Positions 34,707 through 43,063 of a DNA stretch of 64,000 bases are shown here, piece after piece. The position numbers were made by a program, and so were the translations under genes. The notes beneath the pieces are model-generated. The model ran no database searches and was not told the DNA's origin. It worked only from the letters and a program-made list of their open reading frames with translations. Every line of letters starts with the position of its first letter. Within the stretch, counting starts at the first letter, position 1. The DNA comes from an uncultured Ruminococcus sp. (GTDB taxonomy: Bacteria > Bacillota > Clostridia > Oscillospirales > Ruminococcaceae), in NCBI RefSeq assembly GCF_934476685.1, contig NZ_CAKSNX010000009.1:33573-97572 (forward strand), written 5' to 3'.

Positions 34707-35567
34707 TTATCTTACAACGACCACAAGACGTGTGATCGCTGTGAGGTAGTTGTCGCCGATATATTCAAAGGTGACATAGTAGCAGCCGGGCTCATTCAAA
34801 GAAACGTTTGAATCGTCGATGATGAGCTCGCTCTCATAGCTGTCGGCGGAGAGCGTTTCCGCTGCGTTGGAATGAGGTCTTACAGCGCTTATGTACTGTT
34901 TCCAGTCGGGCTTTGAAGAACCTGCGTCCATATAAATAAGGTAATCTGTCAGATCAATGGCAGGGGAGCTGGGATTAGATGTAAACGATTCAATAAAAAC
35001 AGGCAGTTTAAGCTTTGAACAGTCGCCTGCTGAATTGTATACGCTGACCTCTGCATAATATGTTCCGCCCTGTCCCACAACGATGTTGTCATCAGTCAGC
35101 TTAATAAGCGGAGTGAGATCGCCGTCGAAAATATCCGATGCGGTTATTTTTTCGGCGAGGTTAAGGGTGGTATTGCTTGAATAATAGGTCATATCCGATT
35201 TCAGCTGGAACTCAGGCGGCTTGTAGTCGCTGTAAAAAACAGTTTTTTCAGCCTTTGCAACGTTGTCCGAATTGTCGGCGACAGCATATGTAACTATCCT
35301 TGAACCATCGGTCAGAAAGTCGGATATAGATTCAACGACAACAGCCTGTGAAAGATCTCCGTCAACATCGTCGGAGGCTGTGACTCCTGCAAGAAGGTCT
35401 TCTTCCGAGGCGGAAGCGCTGACAGTGATGCTCTCGCTGCCAACATCTATAACAGGCGGAGTGTTGTCCTCCTCTTTATCCTGAATTACGATCGCCGCAG
35501 CTGCAAGACCGATAAGCACAGCTGTTGAAAAATATACAAGCTTTGGTATTTTTATCACGGCAGACAT
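34707..35567 (-). CDS. Membrane-anchored Ig-like (DUF5011-type) protein
   Basis: 286 residues. One N-terminal TM (about 8-27) then two Ig-like DUF5011-type repeats (TPPVIDVGSESITV... and PPEFQLKSDM...) with the family pattern ASDDVDGDL and ASDIFDGDL. A third beta-rich domain ends in YYVTFEYIGDNYLTAITRLV. It is extracellular and anchored by its N-terminus. As first gene of the exopolysaccharide operon it may sense or scaffold the polymer. It sits 3 bp before the BY-kinase-like gene. Confidence 0.8.
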   Translation of the reverse strand: MSAVIKIPKLVYFSTAVLIGLAAAAIVIQDKEEDNTPPVIDVGSESITVSASASEEDLLAGVTASDDVDGDLSQAVVVESISDFLTDGSRIVTYAVADNSDNVAKAEKTVFYSDYKPPEFQLKSDMTYYSSNTTLNLAEKITASDIFDGDLTPLIKLTDDNIVVGQGGTYYAEVSVYNSAGDCSKLKLPVFIESFTSNPSSPAIDLTDYLIYMDAGSSKPDWKQYISAVRPHSNAAETLSADSYESELIIDDSNVSLNEPGCYYVTFEYIGDNYLTAITRLVVVVR

Positions 35568-35609
35568 TCTCCTTATTAAAAATTTAAAAACATATACATA
35601 TATACAAAT

Positions 35610-35638
35610 ATTATACGATAAATCGGCGTCAGTGTCAA
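35610..35638 (-). promoter_or_regulatory. Promoter of the exopolysaccharide regulatory operon
   Basis: On the minus strand TTGACA (35638-35633) and TATAAT (35615-35610) are 17 nt apart, a full consensus. Confidence 0.9.
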
Positions 35639-35748
35639 GAAAAAAAGCAGTTAAAGGCGAATAAAAACAAAAATTGGCACTATGATTATACTATTAAAAT
35701 ATGCAAGTGCGAAATTAGGCAATATTGCATAAAATATGAATTGTTTAA

Positions 35749-35777
35749 TTGACAAATCAGCGATAAGGTGATATAAT
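35749..35777 (+). promoter_or_regulatory. Promoter of the LRR surface-protein gene
   Basis: TTGACA (35749-35754) and TATAAT (35772-35777) are 17 nt apart. It is divergent from the exopolysaccharide promoter, about 110 bp away. The rest of 35568-35868 is an AT-rich leader of about 85 nt. Confidence 0.9.
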
Positions 35778-35868
35778 GCAAATGAAACATTTTTTAGGAA
35801 GTTACAGTTCGTGAATAAACAGATTGTAAAATATAAAAATATAAAAAATAAAAATTGGAGGAAAAATT

Positions 35869-37191
35869 ATGGGTAACACAGCAGCTAAAAAAATCATATC
35901 GGGAGCATTGGCTCTAACACTTATTTTTGGCGGAGCAGCAGTTCTTCCGCAGGACGCAGTTAATGAGATCACTGGTATAAGTGCAAGCGCAGCTTCATAT
36001 GCAGTTGGAGAGGAATTTACATATGCTGCATATTGGTGTAAGGTTTTATCCGGCGGAAATGTAATGATAACAAAGTACACTGGCTATGCTGAAGAGCTGA
36101 CGATACCGTCTGTTATTAATGGTCTGAAGGTAACTGAGATTGGTGCAGAAGCATTTAATAATAATGATACAATAAAAAAAGTAGTTCTTCCGTCAGATCT
36201 TAAAGAGATAGGAAACGAAGCCTTTTATTCTTGCTATAACTTGAATAATGTACAGTTTAATAATAAACTGCAGACTATTTCAGACTATGCATTTCAGAAG
36301 AGCGGACTTGTTAAAGCAACATTACCAAATTCATTGAAGACAATCGGTTCAGCCGCATTTGATAGTTGTGCTTATTTGGAAACGATAACCATACCAAACT
36401 CTGTAACAGAAATTAGCATCACTTCTTTCGCAGACTGTAATAATCTTACTATAAATTGCATTAAAGGCTCATATGCCGAAACTTATGCAAAGAGTTTTGG
36501 CATTAAGTATACTAACTATACGGATAAGAAAGTATCAAACTGCACAGTATCATTCTCTGCTTCAAAGTATTATTTTAACGGAAATCGCATCAAGCCGGCA
36601 ATTACTGTTAAGTACGGCAGCAAAACTTTGAAGTCAGGTACAGATTATACAGTAGCATATAAAAACAATCTTAATGCAGGTACAGGCTCTGTTGTTATTA
36701 CAGGAAAAGGCGCATACGGCGGTACTGTAACAAAAACATTTACCATTGCAAAACGCTCGGTAGCAAACTGCCATATCGATTTTGATGCAGTACATTATTT
36801 TACAAATGCAAAGATCAAGCCGGCAGTAAAAGTTAGTATAAATGGTACAGATGTATATTCGGGAAATTATACGGTTTCATATTCACATAATATAGCTTCT
36901 GGTGCGGCAACTATCACTATTAAAGGTAAAAATAATCTCAGCGGCGAGGTGAAAAAGAAGTTTGCTATTCTCCCTAAGTCAATTTCAAAGTTTACTATAA
37001 TCACTTCAACAAATTCAGCAAATAAATATCAGCCAAAAGTTACAGTGAAAGCAAAAGCTTCTGATTCCAGTGCTGTATATAACGGCAACTATACAGTAAG
37101 CTATAAGAAACTTTCAAACACTCAGGTACAGATAACTGTCACAGGCAAAAACAGCCTCAGAGGAACGAAAACGATCAAGGTAAATGTATAA
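35869..37191 (+). CDS. BspA-type leucine-rich repeat surface protein
   Basis: 440 residues. A signal peptide (about 1-27) is followed by the start of an LRR_5 domain (about 65-205) with repeats such as ITEIGAEAFNNN, LKEIGNEAFYSC and LKTIGSAAFDSC. Three tandem beta-rich repeats follow (about 220-440), each with the pattern YxxNGxxIKPAxTVKYG...GTGSVVITGKGAYGGT. The protein is secreted and has no anchor at the C-terminus. Such proteins bind host or food glycans or proteins. It is monocistronic, with its own strong promoter. Confidence 0.88.
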   Translation: MGNTAAKKIISGALALTLIFGGAAVLPQDAVNEITGISASAASYAVGEEFTYAAYWCKVLSGGNVMITKYTGYAEELTIPSVINGLKVTEIGAEAFNNNDTIKKVVLPSDLKEIGNEAFYSCYNLNNVQFNNKLQTISDYAFQKSGLVKATLPNSLKTIGSAAFDSCAYLETITIPNSVTEISITSFADCNNLTINCIKGSYAETYAKSFGIKYTNYTDKKVSNCTVSFSASKYYFNGNRIKPAITVKYGSKTLKSGTDYTVAYKNNLNAGTGSVVITGKGAYGGTVTKTFTIAKRSVANCHIDFDAVHYFTNAKIKPAVKVSINGTDVYSGNYTVSYSHNIASGAATITIKGKNNLSGEVKKKFAILPKSISKFTIITSTNSANKYQPKVTVKAKASDSSAVYNGNYTVSYKKLSNTQVQITVTGKNSLRGTKTIKVNV

Positions 37192-37214
37192 ATCATATTT
37201 GTATTAAATTTCCT

Positions 37215-37254
37215 AAAAAGACTGCTCCTGCATTGCGCAAGGGGCAGTCTTTTT
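37215..37254 (+). terminator. Terminator of the LRR gene
   Basis: AAAAAGACTGCTCCT pairs with AGGGGCAGTCTTTTT in a wobbled stem and is followed by T5. Confidence 0.88.
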
Positions 37255-37392
37255 GTAAAATGTATTTTTCTATGGTAAATACTTCACAAACAATATGTTA
37301 ATGCATAAGGTGCTATATGTGCAGAATAACGGAATAATTGTTACAGAAAGAATACAAATTATTGCATAAAAAGTACAGTTGCCGCAAAAAAC

Positions 37393-37421
37393 TTGACTTT
37401 TTTTATGATAGTTGTTAATAT
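37393..37421 (+). promoter_or_regulatory. Promoter of the PASTA kinase-like gene
   Basis: TTGACT (37393-37398) and TAATAT (37416-37421) are 17 nt apart. Confidence 0.7.
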
Positions 37422-37454
37422 AAAGTGATAGATCATGATGTTAGGAGGTTCGGT

Positions 37455-39293
37455 ATGGAACCAAGTGTTAAACTGTGTATGGGATGTATGAACGAGCTTG
37501 AGCCTGACGGCACTTGCAGTCATTGCAGCTATACGGACGACATTCCTCATTTGCAGTCTTATTTAGCACCAAAAACTGTGCTGGACAACAGGTATATAGT
37601 CGGAAAAATGCTCTCCTATAACGGTGAGGGAGCGTCTTATATATGCTATGATATGGTCGGAAAATGCAAGTGCGTGTGCAGGGAATATATGCCAGACACC
37701 CTCTGTGAAAGAAACAGTTCGGATCAGAGCATAACCGTAAATCCGGACTGCCTTGCAAAATACAAGACCTTTATGTCGGAATTTGCCGATATGAACAAGG
37801 TGCTTTCCCGAATGAGAAACCTTAACCATATCGCCACTGCAAAGGATATGTTCTTTGAAAACAACACCACATACGTTATCCTCGAATATGTGGAGGGTGT
37901 TTCCTTGAAGAAATTTCTCCAGTCCAATACGGGATTTCTTACATGGGAGCAGGTCAAAAAGCTGTTCGTTCCGCTTTTTACTACCCTCAGCATAATACAT
38001 AACGCAGGCATAATCCACAGGGGAATATCTCCTGAAAATATAATCGTCACAACTAACGGAGAGCTTAAGCTTACAGGTTTCTGCATAAGTTCCATAAGAA
38101 CGTCTAATACAGGTCTTATCCCTGAGTTTTATTCGGGATATACTGCGCCTGAACAGTATACCTCTCTCCAGTGGCAGGGTACATGGACGGACGTTTATGC
38201 TGTGGCTGCTGTGCTTTACCGCATACTTACAGGCTGTATGCCTCTTGACGCAAACACAAGAATGAACAATGATACTCTTGTGGAGGCGAACAGGATAAAT
38301 CCGAGGATACCTGCTCATATATCGAGAGTCCTTGCAAAGGCTATGGCTGTAAGGGGTGAGCAGAGAATACAGACTGTGACAGAGCTTGTGGCTGCGCTTT
38401 TTGAACAGCACTCAACTCATATGGAACACGCTAAGGGTGCAACTCAGACTATCCCGATACAGCATATCCCGAAACAAGATCCACGCCGCAGAGCTGCCGA
38501 GCAGGAACAGCCTGCTGAAAAGCAGAGAACAAAGGCATCAAGCATTCTCGGCTGGTGCGTACTTGCGGCTGTGCTTGTGCTTGCGCTTGTACTGCTTATA
38601 CAGCTGTTTTCAAGCTCTGACGGAGATGACTCAAATTCGGCGGCAAGCAGCATAGATTATTCTTTTGACGAAACCGATGATGAGGACAGCGACGGCTATG
38701 TTTATACCGATACGGTCACAGCGTCCACAACTGCTGAGGACAGCGGCTCTGAATATGGCTACGGCTCTATAATGCCTAACCTTGTTGGAATGGATTATTC
38801 CGATGTTGAAAGACAGGTCGGCTCAGAATTCTCACTCAATCCTAAGTATTATTATTCCGACGTTGATGACAGAGGATATGTAAAGAGCCAGAGTATCCCT
38901 GAGGGTGCAGATTACGATCCTGCAAAGAAGAACAAGCTGGTGCTTGATGTATGTGCAGGTCCGTCAAGCATACCTGTTCCTGATTATTCGGGATATAATA
39001 AGAAGAGCTATCTTACGCTCCTTGATTCACTCAATATCAAGTATAAGGTAGAGAACGAGAAATCTTCAACTGTCGATGTTGACTATATCATCAGAACAAG
39101 TATCGGCGTAGGAAACTATATTAACGTTGAAAAGGGAGAAGTCCTTACGGTAACTGTCTGCAACGAGAAGATAAAGTCCACCACGACAACGACTGCGTCA
39201 AGCACTACATCAGCTCCTGCGCAGACGGAAACCCCTGCCGATACCGAGCCGGCAGATACGCAGTCACCTGTTACAGAACAGCCTGCTGAATAA
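37455..39293 (+). CDS. PASTA-domain Ser/Thr kinase-like receptor, probable pseudokinase
   Basis: 612 residues from the ATG at 37455 (TTAGGAGG 9 nt upstream). A zinc-ribbon (CMGCMNELEPDGTCSHC) opens the protein. The kinase domain spans about 40-310: the catalytic Lys position reads CVCREYMP (Arg), the HRD motif reads HRGISPEN, and DFG reads TGFC, while APE is kept (YTAPEQY). One TM (about 365-387) leads to two PASTA domains (about 440-575) and a Thr/Pro-rich tail. PASTA domains sense peptidoglycan outside the cell. All three catalytic positions are altered, so phosphotransfer is unlikely. Confidence 0.88.
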   Translation: MEPSVKLCMGCMNELEPDGTCSHCSYTDDIPHLQSYLAPKTVLDNRYIVGKMLSYNGEGASYICYDMVGKCKCVCREYMPDTLCERNSSDQSITVNPDCLAKYKTFMSEFADMNKVLSRMRNLNHIATAKDMFFENNTTYVILEYVEGVSLKKFLQSNTGFLTWEQVKKLFVPLFTTLSIIHNAGIIHRGISPENIIVTTNGELKLTGFCISSIRTSNTGLIPEFYSGYTAPEQYTSLQWQGTWTDVYAVAAVLYRILTGCMPLDANTRMNNDTLVEANRINPRIPAHISRVLAKAMAVRGEQRIQTVTELVAALFEQHSTHMEHAKGATQTIPIQHIPKQDPRRRAAEQEQPAEKQRTKASSILGWCVLAAVLVLALVLLIQLFSSSDGDDSNSAASSIDYSFDETDDEDSDGYVYTDTVTASTTAEDSGSEYGYGSIMPNLVGMDYSDVERQVGSEFSLNPKYYYSDVDDRGYVKSQSIPEGADYDPAKKNKLVLDVCAGPSSIPVPDYSGYNKKSYLTLLDSLNIKYKVENEKSSTVDVDYIIRTSIGVGNYINVEKGEVLTVTVCNEKIKSTTTTTASSTTSAPAQTETPADTEPADTQSPVTEQPAE

Positions 39294-39350
39294 AGGCGGC
39301 GTTTGGTATACTATGACGAAAACGTTTTAATAATGTGTAAAAAAGTCATC

Positions 39351-39376
39351 AAAGCCCTTGACAATTCAAGGGCTTT
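39351..39376. promoter_or_regulatory. Perfect 11-bp inverted repeat overlapping the pfkA -35 box
   Basis: AAAGCCCTTGA and TCAAGGGCTTT are separated by CAAT and cover the TTGACA box. It may be a terminator of the upstream gene (though the T run is short) or an operator for pfkA. Confidence 0.6.
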
Positions 39377-39386
39377 GTGTTATGCT
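39358..39386 (+). promoter_or_regulatory. Promoter of pfkA
   Basis: TTGACA (39358-39363) and TATGCT (39381-39386) are 17 nt apart. The leader is about 95 nt. Confidence 0.65.
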
Positions 39387-39486
39387 ATTTGAGGAAAATA
39401 AGCAAAATATATAAACAATTTTTATTTGGCGGCTGAGCATTTGAACTTATGGATCAAGCTTTTCGCCTGATTTGGAGGTATATACA

Positions 39487-40449
39487 ATGGCAAAGAAAAT
39501 CGGTGTATTGACTAGCGGAGGAGATGCTCCGGGAATGAACGCTGCTGTCAGAGCAGTTTGCAGAGCCGGTCTTCAGAAGGGAATGGAAGTAGTAGGTATC
39601 CGCAGAGGATATAACGGACTTCTCAACGGAGAAGTTATCCCAATGAACGCTAGAAGCGTTTCCGGTATCATCCAGAGAGGCGGTACAGTTCTCTATACAG
39701 CAAGATGTCCTGAGTTCAGAGATATCGAAGGCGTTAAGAAGGGCAGAGATAAGTGTCTTGAAATGGGTCTTGACGGTATCGTAGTTATCGGCGGCGACGG
39801 TTCATTCAGAGGCGCAGCTGACCTTTCAGCACAGGGTATCCCATGCATCGGTCTGCCCGGAACTATCGACAACGATATTTCATGCACAGAATATACTATC
39901 GGTTACGATACAGCTATGAATACAGCTATGGAAATGATCGACAAGATCAGAGATACTGCACAGTCACACGACAGATGTTCTGTTGTTGAGGTAATGGGCA
40001 GAGGTGCAGGCTATATTGCTATCAATGTTGGTGCAGCAGTAGGTGCAGAGGCTGTTATCACACCTGAGAAGGAATATGACCTTAATGCTATCGCTAAGAA
40101 GATGCAGGAAACAAAGAAGTCAGGCAAGACTCACTTCATCATTGTTGTTGCAGAAGGCGTTGGCAAGACAGAATACATCACAAGAACTCTTCAGGATCTT
40201 ACAGGTATCGAGTCAAGAGCTACTATCCTCGGTCACGTTCAGAGAGGCGGCTCTCCGACAGTAAGAGATAGAGTTGTTGCTACTCAGATGGGCTATCACG
40301 CTGTTGAACTTCTCGAACAGGGAATAGGCAACAGAGTTGTTGGCATGAAGAACAACAAGATCTATGATGTAGATATTCAGGAAGCTCTCTCAATGAAGAA
40401 GCCTTTCGAGGATGAGCTTTACGATATCCTTAACAAGACTGCATTCTAA
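39487..40449 (+). CDS. pfkA: ATP-dependent 6-phosphofructokinase
   Basis: 320 residues from the ATG at 39487 (TGGAGG upstream), the length of bacterial PfkA. Motifs: SGGDAPGMNAAVRAV (ATP loop), GGDGSFRGA (the Gly that favours ATP over PPi), GLPGTIDNDI (catalytic Asp in TIDND), EVMGRGAGYIA, HVQRGGSP. It phosphorylates fructose-6-phosphate, the committed step of glycolysis. Codon bias is strong. The start five codons upstream of this ATG has no better ribosome site. Confidence 0.96.
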   Translation: MAKKIGVLTSGGDAPGMNAAVRAVCRAGLQKGMEVVGIRRGYNGLLNGEVIPMNARSVSGIIQRGGTVLYTARCPEFRDIEGVKKGRDKCLEMGLDGIVVIGGDGSFRGAADLSAQGIPCIGLPGTIDNDISCTEYTIGYDTAMNTAMEMIDKIRDTAQSHDRCSVVEVMGRGAGYIAINVGAAVGAEAVITPEKEYDLNAIAKKMQETKKSGKTHFIIVVAEGVGKTEYITRTLQDLTGIESRATILGHVQRGGSPTVRDRVVATQMGYHAVELLEQGIGNRVVGMKNNKIYDVDIQEALSMKKPFEDELYDILNKTAF

Positions 40450-40487
40450 TTGACATTTTGATGTTTCGTCCGTAAGGACCTGACATA

Positions 40488-40592
40488 TACAGAGTAGAAG
40501 ATCGAGCGTTAAGTGTTCGGCAGACGGGGAGTTGCTGCCGGGACGAAAAAGGCAAAACCTTTGCGGTTCGGTTTTCGCATCCCGCTGAATGT
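40488..40592 (+). promoter_or_regulatory. Tetrahydrofolate (THF, folE-type) riboswitch aptamer
   Basis: Conserved blocks of the THF riboswitch appear in order: GAGTAGAAGATCG with GCGTTAAGTG, then GCCGGGACGAAAAAGG, and finally GCGGTTCGG with GCATCCCGCT. The next gene is the folate ECF transporter folT, a classic target. The order and sequence of these blocks are diagnostic to my eye, but no covariance search was possible. Confidence 0.88.
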
Positions 40593-40613
40593 GTAATTGA
40601 AGCTTTTCATAAG

Positions 40614-40656
40614 CAGCATAACACAAACCGCAGGAGGTCGTGTTATGCTGTTTTTT
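40614..40656 (+). terminator. Rho-independent terminator forming the THF riboswitch expression platform
   Basis: CAGCATAACAC and GTGTTATGCTG form a perfect 11-bp stem, followed by T6. The loop contains AACCGCA (40626-40632), complementary to TGCGGTT in the aptamer (40562-40568), giving mutually exclusive folds. Confidence 0.85.
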
Positions 40657-40733
40657 GTTTGCCATATGCAGACAAAGACCGCTCCGTTATGCACAAAGCG
40701 ACAGGCTCGCATATCAGAAAAGGAGGAATTTAT

Positions 40734-41372
40734 ATGAAGAGCTTTTTCAAAATGTTTTCTGACTCTTTCAAATCGCTGAAAGATATCAGAACTCTCACCA
40801 CCACAGGAATACTGATAGCGCTGGCGTTTGCTATCAGAACATTTTCCATTGAAATAACGCCTGACCTGAGAATAGGTTTTACGTTCCTTGCTACCTGCAC
40901 GATAGGTATGCTTTACGGGCCGGTGGTATGCGGAATGTCAACATTTCTGCTTGACTTTATCGGATACCTTGTGCAGAATAAGTCACCTAGAGCGTACAGC
41001 CCTCAGCTTGCTATGGTAGTAATAATTTCGGGAATAATCTACGGCTGCCTGCTTTACAAATGCGACTTTAATAACAAGAAAATGGTTTCTATGATAAGGA
41101 TAGCCGCAGCAAGAACAGCGGTAATACTGTTCTGCAATATCGGACTTAACTCCTATTTCCTTTATACTCTTTATGTCAACAAGAATTTCGGCATAACGAA
41201 CCTTACTGCCGACGGCATAAGCGGTTTTGCAGCATACTGTGTGCCGAGAGTTATAAAGAACCTTGTGCAGCTCCCTGTGGATCTGGTTCTGCTTATGCTC
41301 TTCCTGCCTGCAATAAAATTTGCCTATGAAAAGGTAAGATCGCAGTTCGGTCATGCAAAGAGCGCAGCATAG
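40734..41372 (+). CDS. folT: Folate ECF transporter substrate-binding subunit
   Basis: 212 residues from the ATG at 40734 (AAGGAGG 7 nt upstream). Five to six TM segments. The N-terminal half has the FolT-like FTFLATCTIGMLYGPVVCGM segment and downstream LDFIGYLVQNKSPRAYSPQLA. It captures folates for the shared ECF module, which is not in this window. The THF riboswitch with terminator upstream links expression to cellular folate and supports this assignment more strongly than the sequence alone does. Confidence 0.88.
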   Translation: MKSFFKMFSDSFKSLKDIRTLTTTGILIALAFAIRTFSIEITPDLRIGFTFLATCTIGMLYGPVVCGMSTFLLDFIGYLVQNKSPRAYSPQLAMVVIISGIIYGCLLYKCDFNNKKMVSMIRIAAARTAVILFCNIGLNSYFLYTLYVNKNFGITNLTADGISGFAAYCVPRVIKNLVQLPVDLVLLMLFLPAIKFAYEKVRSQFGHAKSAA

Positions 41373-41405
41373 GATAGAGTGAAAAATCTATATACATAAG
41401 ATACA

Positions 41406-41437
41406 AGCGGCGGGATGCAGATGTGCGTTCCGCCGCT
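41406..41437 (+). terminator. Hairpin after folT, weak terminator
   Basis: AGCGGCGG and CCGCCGCT pair around a 16-nt loop; only TTATAT follows. Confidence 0.55.
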
Positions 41438-41463
41438 TTATATGTGAAAAATAGGTGAAATGC

Positions 41464-41492
41464 TTGCAATTCGGCGCAATATGTAGTATAAT
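41464..41492 (+). promoter_or_regulatory. Promoter of proC
   Basis: TTGCAA (41464-41469) and TATAAT (41487-41492) are 17 nt apart. Confidence 0.8.
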
Positions 41493-41530
41493 TAAAAATA
41501 TAATTCCTAATATGAAAGGTTCTGTTTATA

Positions 41531-42331
41531 ATGATAAATGTTGGTTTTATCGGTGCGGGAAATATGGGCTATGCCATTATGAAGGGCATAGCAGGTTCTT
41601 CTATGAATGATAAGATCAGACTTCATGCTTTTGATGTTTATGCTCCTATCCTTGACCGCCTTGATGAGTTTTCAGCTGTAAAGTGCGGTTCTGCGGCAGA
41701 AGTCGTAGAAAAGTGCGGCTATGTTTTCCTTGCTATCAAGCCTCAGCAGCTTGATGAAGTGCTTGATGAGATCGCAGGAACTGTTACAAAGGATACAGTT
41801 ATAGTTTCTATCTGCGCAGGTATCACCGACGAATATATCGCCTCAAAAACAGTTGAGGGCGCAAAGGTCGTTCTCGTTATGCCGAACACACCTCTCCTGC
41901 TGGGCGAGGGTGCAACAGCTTTGTCACGTTCCGATTCTGTTTCAGATGAAGAATTTGAGCTTGTTTGCAGCATTTTCGGCTCATGCGGCGAGTATGCTGT
42001 CATTGCAAAGGACAAGATGAAGGAGATAATCGCTATAAACGGCTCTTCTCCTGCTTTTATCTATCTTTACGCACAGGCTTTCGTTGATTATGCAAAGAGC
42101 GTCGGCATCGGTGAAGATGTGGCGAAAACTCTTTTTGCAAAGTCACTTGTTGGCTCGGCAAAGATGATAACCGACAGCGGAAAAACTATCGACGAACTTA
42201 TCACAATGGTTTCATCAAAGGGCGGCACAACTATTGCGGGACTTGAAAAGCTTCGTGAGGGCAAGCTTTCCGAAACTGTTGAAGAATGCTGCAAGGCTTG
42301 CACAAAGAGAGCTTACGAGCTTTCAAAATAA
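41531..42331 (+). CDS. proC: Pyrroline-5-carboxylate reductase
   Basis: 266 residues, the usual length. The N-terminal Rossmann motif is VGFIGAGNMGYAI. Family hallmarks: AIKPQQLDEVL, VMPNTPLLLGEG, and the C-terminal helices with SSPAFIYLYAQA and VSSKGGTTIAGLEKL. It makes L-proline from pyrroline-5-carboxylate with NAD(P)H in the cytosol. It has a well-formed promoter and is probably monocistronic. Confidence 0.95.
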   Translation: MINVGFIGAGNMGYAIMKGIAGSSMNDKIRLHAFDVYAPILDRLDEFSAVKCGSAAEVVEKCGYVFLAIKPQQLDEVLDEIAGTVTKDTVIVSICAGITDEYIASKTVEGAKVVLVMPNTPLLLGEGATALSRSDSVSDEEFELVCSIFGSCGEYAVIAKDKMKEIIAINGSSPAFIYLYAQAFVDYAKSVGIGEDVAKTLFAKSLVGSAKMITDSGKTIDELITMVSSKGGTTIAGLEKLREGKLSETVEECCKACTKRAYELSK

Positions 42332-42392
42332 AATAGTTTTATAGTATTTTTTACGCTCGGTATGCATATATTTTTCACAGGGAGTGATAATT

Positions 42393-43022
42393 ATGCAGAG
42401 TGTAAAAAGTATGCAGCCGCTTAAATACGGGCAGACGGATCTTGTTTACAGAAAAGGATTTTTCGCTTTTCTGTGTGGTGCGGTGCTTATGGGTGTGCTG
42501 CTGGGAACGATAGCTTACTGCTGTTCAAATGCTGATTTTCTGTACAAGCTTAGTCTTACGCAGTCGGATTTTATAAAGTCTAGGGCGGAAATGGATCATA
42601 GTCAGATACTGACAGGTTCGCTCACAGGGACAACGATCTTTCTTGCGGCGGCTTTTCTGTGCGGACTTTGTCCTTTGGGACAGCCTGCGGAACTTGCTCT
42701 GCTTGTGTTCAGGGGAATGGGCATAGGACTTACCCTTTCGCAGCTTTACGGCACATACGGAAGATCCTCTGTGCCATATGCAATGGGACTTATCCTGCCT
42801 GGGGCGGTGATATCAACTCTGGCAGTTGTTATAGCGGTTCGTGAGGCGATGTCGCTTTCGGGGGTATATCTTGGGATATCCCTTTCGGACAGGGCAGAAA
42901 ACGGACTTGCGGAAACGGTCAAGCTTTACGGGACAAAATTTATGGTGCTGGAGGCGGCGCTTGCGGCTGCGGCAGGAGCGGACTGTTTATGCAGCTATCT
43001 TTTTATCGGTCATTTCGGCTGA
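42393..43022 (+). CDS. SpoIIM-like membrane protein
   Basis: 209 residues from the ATG at 42393 (GGGAGTGAT 4 nt upstream). Five hydrophobic segments, with GTTIFLAAAFLCGLCPLG and FRGMGIGLTLSQLYG in the pattern of the stage II sporulation protein M family (SpoIIM), and an AMGLILPGAVISTLAVVIAV segment near the middle. SpoIIM helps peptidoglycan remodelling at the spore septum, but homologues also occur outside sporulation loci. The next gene is a DUF624 protein 41 bp away, perhaps in the same operon. Confidence 0.55.
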   Translation: MQSVKSMQPLKYGQTDLVYRKGFFAFLCGAVLMGVLLGTIAYCCSNADFLYKLSLTQSDFIKSRAEMDHSQILTGSLTGTTIFLAAAFLCGLCPLGQPAELALLVFRGMGIGLTLSQLYGTYGRSSVPYAMGLILPGAVISTLAVVIAVREAMSLSGVYLGISLSDRAENGLAETVKLYGTKFMVLEAALAAAAGADCLCSYLFIGHFG

Positions 43023-43063
43023 CGATATGGCTTTACTGAAGTTTAAAATTAAGGAGTATCTAA

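Noticed and set aside
31766..35567. Complete exopolysaccharide biosynthesis cluster
   Set aside because: Only regulatory genes are present; no glycosyltransferase, polymerase or initiating transferase lies nearby.
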